A stretch of DNA of 64,000 nucleotides from Cyprinodon diabolis. Taxonomy: Eukaryota > Chordata > Actinopteri > Cyprinodontiformes > Cyprinodontidae. Positions 56,913 to 64,000 of the stretch are shown here, one piece after another; within the stretch, counting starts at the first letter, position 1; every line of letters starts with the position of its first letter. The notes below the pieces were generated by a model. It worked only from the letters and a program-made list of their open reading frames with translations, ran no database searches and had not been told where the DNA came from. The stretch spans positions 48,378,287 through 48,442,286 of the forward strand of contig CM060064.1 in assembly GCA_030533445.1 (NCBI GenBank). The letters are read 5' to 3'. The position numbers and the translations under genes were made by a program.

Positions 56913-58149
56913 GTGAGTGTCTGCAGGGGTCAGAAAGTGGGCGGAGTCAGAGAACAGGGCTTCTTTGAGGCTAAAATTCCAAAATAAGAAAAAGAAATAA
57001 AAACAATCCACTGGATTTTATTTTCTAGTTTGAAGACGTTTCGCTTCCCATCCAGGAAGCTTTTTCATTCAAAATGTCATCTGGATGTTTGAGGCTTAAA
57101 TCAAGAATGTAGGAAAATAAAAAACTGGGATGATTTAATAAACGGTCAGTTATATAAATAATCTGTTTCATTATTACTTTAACTTTTTTTAATGAAGAGA
57201 AGTAAAACAAGAACTAAAACAGAAACGTTAAAATCTCTGCTGCATAGATAGAAGACAACAAAAGAAAATCTGTTCTAACCATAAATATATAATTCATTAA
57301 AAAATGATTCTGTTCTAAACACTGAAAGAAAATCTGATATAAAAAAAAACTTAATGCATCTAAATAAATAAAAAAAAATCATCGTTCTGGTATTTAAAAT
57401 ATTTTGAATTCAGCTCAATATTTTGATTTGCTTTCTAGAGGCTAAATGGTTTAAAACAACATTTTTTATAGAAATCATTTTAAAACAGAAGATTTTCTTT
57501 GACTCTTTAATTCTCTAATTTTTGGAAAAGACGTAAATTTTACAGAGAAGAGCAGCAGGCGGGGCCATCGGATGGTTACACACACCTGCTCTCCTATTGC
57601 TAGGCAACCAATGATCCGACCAATCGGAGCGTGATCCTCTGAGGGGTTGGTGGCTGTTTGGCAGGTAGAGGAGTAGGAGGAGGAGGAGGAGGAGGAGGAC
57701 TTCCTGTTTGGCTGCAGATGGTGAATGAAGGGATGATGAGGACGCCGGGTCCTTCATTCACAAACAGAAGCCTTGGCAGCCGCAGCAGATGGCGGTCTGG
57801 GACGCTTTGTTCCGCTTACTGCAAATAAATCAGGACTTATGGGCAGAAAGAAGGAGACGTTGGTATGGCAACCAGAGAAGTTGCTATGGAAATGGTGGTA
57901 TTATTCAGAGGATGAAACCAGCAAGAAGTTCTGCACAAATGTTTAGATTTTTCAAAAGCGTCACTGATTTATTTCAGCTGCAGAATCAGAAAAATAAAAT
58001 CAGATTTATTCCTCGTTCCTGATTGTAAATGAATCTGTTTTTTCTGAGTTTGCAGATCAGTTATATAATGAGCTCCTGTCAGCAGAGCTGCTCACATTTA
58101 GTGATGCGCTGCTGCCACCTAGTGGACATGAAGCAGATGCATCCAATCC
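56913..58149 (+). other. gabbr1: gabbr1 intron after sushi-2, including dispersed-repeat fragment
   Basis: GTGAGT donor at 56913. At 57028-57075, TTGAAGACGTTTCGCTTCCC and CATCCAGGAAGCTTTTTCATT match a motif I know from dispersed fish repeats. 57100-57530 is strongly AT-rich. A GGA run lies near 57675-57700. No exon recognised. Confidence 0.5.
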
Positions 58150-58624
58150 AACTTTATAACGCGCTTTAAAATAAGGACCAAAGTGCTGTACAGTGAAACA
58201 TCATTACACATAATAAAAAAAAACATACAAGTATAAAAGACAACTATAAAATCTATAATAAAAATAAAACTAATATAAAATAATGTATCACAGACTAAAA
58301 GCAGTATCTCACTCAGTTTAGAAAGCCAAGGCAAAGAGATGAGATTCTAAGAGCGATTTAAAATCAGACAAAGAAGTAGAGAATTTAATCTGCAATGGGA
58401 GGCAGTTCCACAGAGAAAGCGCCATCGCCTCTAAGCTTCCCTTTAGTCTTTGGCCCTGAAACAGCAGCTGATCTGACCTGAGTGAACGGGAGGGGGCATG
58501 AAGGTGCAGCAACTCAGATAAAATGGAGCAAGAGACTTAATAACTAATAAAAGAACTTTAAATGAATCCTAAACTGTACAGGCAGTCAGTGTAATGAGGC
58601 TAAAATTGCGGTAATGTGGTCATA
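58150..58624 (-). repeat. Older dispersed repeat, interrupted by Tc1 (5' piece; continues at 60241)
   Basis: Contains AAGTGCTGTACAGTGAAACA, GGGAGGCAGTTCCACAGAG and TTGGCCCTGAAACAGCAGCT, a style of sequence I associate with a common fish interspersed repeat. Its logical continuation (CGAGTGCCGGATAAAGACG, 60241 to about 60300) lies on the far side of the Tc1 element. The family name is unknown to me, and the strand is a guess. Confidence 0.45.
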
Positions 58625-58626
58625 TA

Positions 58627-60238
58627 CAGGTGCTGGTCATAAAATTAGAATATCATGAAAAAGTAGATTGATTTCAGTAATTCCATTTAAAAAGTGAAAC
58701 TTGTATATTATATTCATACATTACATACAAACTCATATATTTCAGATGTTTATTTTGTTTAATTTTGATGATTACAAATGACAACAAATGAAAATCTCAA
58801 ATTCATCATATCAGAAAATTAGAATATTGTGAAAAGGTTCAAAATTGATGGCCCCTGGTGCCACACTCTAATCAGCTAATTAACTCAAACCACCTGCAAA
58901 AGCCTTTAAATGGTCTTTCAGTCTAGTTCTATAGGCTACACAATCATGGGGAAGACTGCTGACTTGACAGTTGTCCAAAAGACGACCATCGACACCTTGC
59001 ACAAGGAGGGCAAGACACAAAAGGTCATCGCTAAAGAGGCTGGCTGTTCACAGAGCTCAGTGTCCAAGCACATTAATAGAGAGGCGAAGGGAAGGAAAAG
59101 ATGTGGTCGAAAAAAGTGTACAAGCAAGAGAGATAACCGCACCCTGGAGAGGATTGTGAAACAAAACCCATTCAAAAATGTGGGGGAGATTCACAAAGAG
59201 TGGACTGCAGCTGGAGTGAGTGCTTCAAGAACCACCACACACAGACGTATGAAAGACATGGGTTTCTGCTGTCGCATTCCTTGTGTCAAGCCACTCTTGA
59301 ACCACAGACAGCGTCAGAAGCGTCTTGCCTGGGCTAAAGAGAAACAGGACTGGACTGCTGGTGAGTGGTCCAAAGTCATGTTCTCTGATGAAAGTAAATT
59401 TTGCATTTCCTTTGGAAATCAAGGTCCCAGAGTCTGGAGGAAAAGAAGAGAGGCACTTCATCCACGTTGCTTGAAGTCCAGTGTAAAGTTTCCACAGTCA
59501 GTGATGGTTTGGGGTGCCATGTCATCTGCTGGTGTTGGTCCATTGTGTTTTCTGAGGTCCAGGGTCAACGCAGCCACATACCAGGAAGTTTTAGAGCACT
59601 TCATGCTTCCTGCAGCTGACCAACTTTTTGGAGATGCAGATTTCATTTTCCAACAGGACTTGGCACCTGCACACAGTGCCAAAGCTACCAGTACCTGGTT
59701 GAAGGACCATGGTATCCCTGTTCTTAATTGGCCAGCAAACTCTCCTGACCTTAACCCCATAGAAAATCTATGGGGTATTGTGAAGAAGAAGATGCAATAC
59801 ACCAGACCCAACAATTCAGAAGAGCTAAAAGCCACTATTAGAGCAACCTGGGCTATCATAACACCTGAGCAGTGCCACAGACTGATCGACTCCATGCCAC
59901 GCCGCATTGCTGCAGTAATACAGGCCAAAGGAGGCCCAACTAAATACTGAGTGCTGTACATGCTCATACTTTTCATGTTCATACTTTTCAGTTGGCCAAC
60001 ATTTCTATAAATCCTTTGTTTTTATTGGTCTTCAGTAATATTCTAATTTTCTGATATGATGAATTTGAGATTTTCATTTGTTGTCATTTGTAATCATCAA
60101 AATTAAACAAAATAAACATCTGAAATATATGAGTTTGTATGTAATGTATGAATATAATATACAAGTTTCACTTTTTAAATGGAATTACTGAAATCAATCT
60201 ACTTTTTCATGATATTCTAATTTTATGACCAGCACCTG
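58627..60238 (+). mobile_element. Intact Tc1/mariner-like DNA transposon with identical 202-bp TIRs
   Basis: 1612-bp element flanked by TA dinucleotides (58625-58626 and 60239-60240). The left TIR 58627-58828 (CAGGTGCTGGTCATAAAATT...) and right TIR 60037-60238 are identical by eye in reverse complement. A single uninterrupted transposase frame lies inside. It sits in the gabbr1 intron, sense to the gene. Confidence 0.97.
58946..59950 (+). CDS. Tc1-like transposase (334 aa, DD34E)
   Basis: Catalyses cut-and-paste transposition at TA sites. From the conserved MGKTADL start (58946; an upstream in-frame ATG at 58910 adds 12 residues and is less likely) the protein is 334 residues, the normal Tc1 length. 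The N-terminal paired-like DNA-binding half has a first helix-turn-helix (IDTLHKEGKTQKVIAKEAGC, SQSSVSKHI). A basic GRKRCGRKK hook and a second HTH (NVGEIHKEWTAAGVSASRTT) follow. The catalytic triad is complete: D148 (FSDESKF), D238 (FQQDLAPAH) and E273 (NSPDLNPIENLWG), with 34 residues between the last two. No frameshift or stop is present. Confidence 0.97.
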   Translation: MGKTADLTVVQKTTIDTLHKEGKTQKVIAKEAGCSQSSVSKHINREAKGRKRCGRKKCTSKRDNRTLERIVKQNPFKNVGEIHKEWTAAGVSASRTTTHRRMKDMGFCCRIPCVKPLLNHRQRQKRLAWAKEKQDWTAGEWSKVMFSDESKFCISFGNQGPRVWRKRREALHPRCLKSSVKFPQSVMVWGAMSSAGVGPLCFLRSRVNAATYQEVLEHFMLPAADQLFGDADFIFQQDLAPAHSAKATSTWLKDHGIPVLNWPANSPDLNPIENLWGIVKKKMQYTRPNNSEELKATIRATWAIITPEQCHRLIDSMPRRIAAVIQAKGGPTKY

Positions 60239-60240
60239 TA

Positions 60241-60383
60241 TCCGAGTGCCGGATAAAGACGTGCTGCAGCGTTTTTCACTCTGCAGTCGATGTGTCTGGA
60301 GCAAAGTTGGAGGCACTAAGCCCTGCAGCATCAACATCTATTAATAAACACTTTTTTCTTCCCTTTCTATTTGCTCACCCAAG
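60241..60383 (+). other. Continuation of the interrupted repeat, then pyrimidine tract
   Basis: Tail of the repeat split by Tc1, then TTAATAAACACTTTTTTCTTCCCTTTCTATTTG (only described here as a long T/C-rich tract at 60341-60375), leading to an AAG acceptor at 60381-60383. Confidence 0.4.
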
Positions 60384-60401
60384 ATGACAGAAACTACACA
60401 G
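60384..60401 (+). CDS. gabbr1: Candidate gabbr1 microexon (18 nt)
   Basis: The 18-nt ATGACAGAAACTACACAG is preceded by a strong pyrimidine tract and AG, and followed by a consensus donor GTAAGA. Entering in phase 1 after the sushi-2 exon (ending T) it would read YDRNYT and leave in phase 1. In mammals the segment right after sushi 2 is a short exon containing the sequon NRT; here NYT would also be an N-glycosylation sequon. It is inference only, because the next large exon is outside the window. Confidence 0.4.
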
Positions 60402-62445
60402 GTAAGACTCCCTTCTTATCATCTTAAAGCTCTTCTTTCTGTTTTGTTTTCACTAAAAATGATCAATTTCTCCGTTTCTAAAGAAAAGAGGAAATGGATG
60501 TGTGTGATAGGCTGACAGTAAATGGAAGATAGGAGCAGCGATCACCTCAGGGTGTCGGTTCAGGACGCTGCAGGGATGTTCAGGTGTCTGCAGTAAGAGG
60601 AGGCAGACTCCTTTGATCACGTTTCATTGGTTTATCTGCATTTAAGGATCTGGGGGGGGGGCTCAGAAAATAGAAAATAAAAAAAGACCCACATAGCATT
60701 CAACGTATAATCAGCCGGGATTAGTGATACTGCAACATGAAGGCTATTGCTACTTAGCAGCTAACAGCAAATCAATCCTTTGTGGTTAAATGTTAACCAT
60801 AAAATACACAACAAACTACTGCTAAGCTATCAATGGAGGCATGGGGGGTTAGGGCACACACAGAGTCTAACACAACATTAGCTGACGGCTCTCTGGACGC
60901 ACACACTGCACATCATTAAACAGCAGAGCATTGCAAAAACCATCTAGAAAGAAGTAAAACGTTTCTTAAATTAAGTGTATTTACCCTTAATTTTAGCTGG
61001 TAAATAAGTTTTTTCCAATGGAATCAGTATTTTTACTCTTGAAATAAGATCATTAGATAATTTTCACTTGAAATAGGACAATGCGATTGTTTTTTTCTTA
61101 TTTTAAATGTAAATTGTCTTGTTTTGTTGGCAAATTGTCTCATATCAAGAAAAAATGCATTTAATTTAAGCAAAAATGACTCATTTTCATAGATTTCCAC
61201 GCTTTGCATGTGGTGCGTTTAAGAACCTTGGTAAAGTATGAATTTTCATGTACAGGGATGAACTTTTCTACATCATGGGTAATGAGTATTTTTTCCTCTA
61301 GATGCAACTTTTTACTTTTTCATTGAAACTAAATATGAACAGGAATAAACCTGTTTTGTTTTACAGATAATTAGATAAATGAGTATTTATATCTGCTGCT
61401 GGATGTTTATGGAGTTTTTAAAGCATCCTATTGGCTGCTGCTAGCCCCGCCCCGCTGAGCGCTCTGTGAGCCGCTCCACCATCAGTTTCAGGACCAAATG
61501 GTCACGGGAAACAGTTTCTTATGGAAAAAAGTTCTGCTGAACCAAATGAAGGGTGAAAAAACCGCACTGCATTGTGGGAATTAGAGCTGTCGCCGCGATG
61601 CTTTGATCCGCTGGTCTCAGCGGCTCCATCACCACTCTGTTGTTCAGGGTCTGTCTCTTGCAGCATCCTATCCAACTCTGGAATGTAAACAAACTGTTGC
61701 CTGGTAACCGTGGCCCAGAATGCATTGCAGTATCAGGTGCGTCTAAAGCCCTCTCTGATGCTCTGTGGCTCCATTGAGATGAAAAACGCTGAATCTGGTT
61801 CTTAGTGCATCCAGGAAGCCTCCACTCGTATTCACCAGAGCTTCCAGTCTGACTGCTGGTTTTTAGATACTGATGCATTTTGTTTGGATTCAGGAAAATC
61901 TCCTGGATGACGGAGGAATCTGATTGGCTGATCCTCACCTGAATAAACAGGAAGTCAGTTTCAGCAGCAGCAACGTTTTTACATTGAATATAAAATATAA
62001 AACAGATGAATTTCAGCTGTAATTACAGACGATAAAATGCTCCCAGTCATAAATATTTTAAAGAATTTAAACCTAGATGTGTAACCAGATTCCAGAGCAG
62101 AGCAGGTGCAATAACCAGTTAACTTTCTGACCCCCTCAGCAATGAGCTCCTAGTCGTCCTGGAAGCTAATCTCCCTTCAGCTCCTCTATTCTCCTCCACC
62201 AGCTTCTGCTCCTCAGACCAGATGGTTTTTCTCCTCCTTTTTCTCCATATTTGGTTCTTCCTCCAATCCTCTTTATTGCAGCAGCCAATCAGCTCAGTCC
62301 TCATTAATGTAAACAGAAGAAGAAAAATTCTGAGCAGATCAGAAAATCCGTCCATTTTCTGAGGTCTCCTGTCCATCTCAAGGCACGGATCAGGAAAATT
62401 ATCCAGTTTTCAGTTCAGTTTATTTCTATAACACAGGTCAGTTTA
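60402..62445 (+). other. gabbr1: gabbr1 intron, mostly repeat-derived AT-rich sequence
   Basis: 60930-61200 contains TTGAAATAAGATCATTAGAT and CACTTGAAATAGGACAATG, wording common in dispersed vertebrate repeats. 61400-61960 has a minus-strand frame (139 codons) without a recognisable domain and looks like transposon debris. No exon seen. Confidence 0.4.
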
Positions 62446-62447
62446 TA

Positions 62448-63811
62448 CAAGTCCTTCTCAAATATTAGCATATTTCATCCGACCAATAAAAGAAAGGTGT
62501 TCATAATAAAAAAAAAGTCGACCTTGAAATAATTCTGTACAGTTTGCCCTCAATACTTGGTGGGGAATCCTTCAGCAGAAATGGCTGCTTCAATGCGGCG
62601 TGGCGTGGAGGCCATCAGCCTGCTGAGGTGTCATGGAGGCCCAGGATGCTTCCATAGCGTTTAGCCTTTAGCTCATCCACAGTGTTGGGTCTTAGATCTC
62701 TCTACTTTCTCTTCATAATATCCCACAGATTCTCTGTGGGGTTCAGGTCAGGAGAGTTGGCAGGCCAATTGAGCCCAGTGATACCAGTGAACCAGTTACC
62801 AGTGGTTTTGGCTCTGTGAGCAGCTGCCAGGTCCTCTTCATCTCCATAAAGCTTTTCAGCAGATGGAAGCATGAAGTGCTCCAACATCTCCTGATAGCTG
62901 CATTGATCCTGGCCTTGATAAAACCCAGTGGACCAACACCAGCAGCTGACATGGCGCCCCAGACCATCACTGACTGAGGCTACTGACTCTGGACTTCTGG
63001 CATTTTGGCATTTCCTTCTTCCTAGTCTTCCTCCAGACTCTGGCACCTTGATTTCCAAATGACTTGTAAAACTGAGCAACAGTCCAGAGCTGCTTCTCTG
63101 TAGCCCAGGTCAGGCGCCTCTGCTGCTGTTCCTGGTTCTAAAGTGGCTGACCTGGGCAATGCGGCACCTGTAGCCCATTTCCTGCACACACCTGTGCACA
63201 GTGGCTCTGGATGTTTCTACTCCAGACTCAGTCCACTGCTTCCGCAGGTCCCCCAGGGTCTGGATTCGAACCTTCTCCGCTATCGTCCTCAGGCTCACCT
63301 CTTCTGGTTGTGCAGCGTTTTCTGCCATGTTTTCCTTTCCTGAGGTGCCTTGATGCAGCAGCACTCTGGGAACAGCCTATTGGTTCAGAAACATCTTTCT
63401 GTGTCTGAGCCTCTTGCCTGAGGGGGTCAATGATGGCCTTCTGGACAGCAGGCAGGGCGGCAGTCTGGCCCAGGATTGGGTTCTTAGTGAGGAACCAGGC
63501 TGGGAGTTTTAAAGGCCTCAGGAATATTTTGCAGGTGTTTAGAGTTAATTTGTTGATTCAGGTGATTAGGTGCATAGCAGCTCCTTTAGAGACCTTTTCA
63601 TGATATGCTAATTTTGTGAGATAGGAATATTGGGTTTTCATGAGCTGTTTGCCAAAATCATCCGTATGAAGACAATAAAACAATAAAAAGACCTGAAATA
63701 TTTCAGTTAGTATGCAATGAATCTAAAATATATGAATTTTCAAGTTTTATCATCAAATTATGGAAAATAATGAATTTTATCACAATATGCTAATATTTTG
63801 AGGAGGACCTG
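62448..63811 (-). mobile_element. Decayed Tc1/mariner-like element
   Basis: The left end CAAGTCCTTCTCAAATATTA and right end TAATATTTTGAGGAGGACCTG form diverged inverted repeats with TA flanks (62446-62447, 63812-63813). It is a different subfamily from the intact copy at 58627. The left TIR is largely lost beyond its first 30 bases. Confidence 0.85.
62700..63364 (-). pseudogene. Broken Tc1-like transposase
   Basis: The minus strand gives pieces in changing frames: IAEKVRIQTLGDLRKQWTES and TVHRCVQEMGYRCRI (helix-turn-helix side), then MMVWGAMSAAGVGPLGFIKA, then LNWPANSPDLNPTENLWDIM near the catalytic end. Frames shift and stops intervene, so no complete DDE protein remains. Confidence 0.85.
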
Positions 63812-63813
63812 TA

Positions 63814-64000
63814 GATCCAGATCAATCAGATCATGTAAGAATCTAAATCGTTCCTTCGATTGATTCAGAATCAAACGCCTCATCCCCCATCTCCCCCCCC
63901 CGTCTCTTATCGTCTCTCAGGTAGGAACTAATTTTACTCCAGACTGATGCGGGAGTCTAGTTCCATCAGTCGGCTGTTAAATGACGTCATCTGTTGTTCC
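63814..64000 (+). other. gabbr1: gabbr1 intron to window end
   Basis: Contains a C-run (about 63892-63901) and TCTCTTATCGTCTCTCAG/GTAGGAAC near 63903-63928, which looks like a splice junction in both senses. No recognisable GABBR1 peptide follows. Confidence 0.4.

Noticed and set aside
61519..61938. 139-codon minus-strand frame
   Set aside because: It sits in repeat-like intronic sequence, and no domain or splice support is visible.
63903..63928. Splice-junction-like CTCTCAG/GTAGGAAC near the window end
   Set aside because: The sequence after the AG does not encode any GABBR1 peptide I recognise in the expected phase.

Overview
The window is teleost fish genomic DNA. The coding exons are interrupted by GT-AG introns, several of them only about 70-80 bp. 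The interspersed repeats are typical of fish: Tc1/mariner elements, a Rex1-like LINE and hAT-like remnants. The recognisable proteins are vertebrate orthologues. Roughly 30 of the 64 kb, by my own addition, is tandem repeat. Nearly every large intron or intergenic gap carries its own minisatellite, so most long open frames here are repeat artefacts rather than genes.

Layout, all genes on the + strand: (1) 1-12.1 kb, the 3' part of dhx16 (spliceosomal DEAH-box helicase, Prp2 orthologue), seven exons with introns filled by 51-bp and 19-bp minisatellites. (2) 12.8-14.3 kb, a single-coding-exon transmembrane RING E3 ligase of the RNF183/223/225 group, followed by a CCAAT-box minisatellite. (3) 14.5-30.1 kb, a gene-poor stretch with a TIR-bearing non-autonomous DNA element, a doubtful small two-exon reading frame, a 20-bp minisatellite and an 8.7-kb GGAT-type satellite with higher-order structure. 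(4) 30.4-33.1 kb, mgat1 (Golgi GlcNAc-transferase I), two coding exons. (5) 34.7-38.2 kb, sh3bp5l (Rab11 exchange factor family), six exons. (6) 40.2 kb to the window end, the 5' part of gabbr1: a probable non-coding first exon, then a signal peptide and two sushi domains typical of the GABA-B receptor 1a isoform. These are separated by introns swollen with 23-bp, 19-bp, 12-bp and 25-bp arrays. One gabbr1 intron also holds a Tc1-like transposon with an uninterrupted transposase and identical 202-bp inverted repeats, and a second, decayed Tc1 copy.

The genes do not form an operon or pathway. The linkage is still informative: dhx16 and gabbr1 sit in the human MHC/extended MHC (6p21-22), while mgat1 and sh3bp5l map elsewhere in human (5q35 and 1q44). 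I found no clearly new biological system. The points most worth a second look are the related 19-bp arrays in two different genes, the intact Tc1, a candidate gabbr1 microexon carrying an N-glycosylation sequon, the CCAAT array, and two unexplained coding-like stretches.
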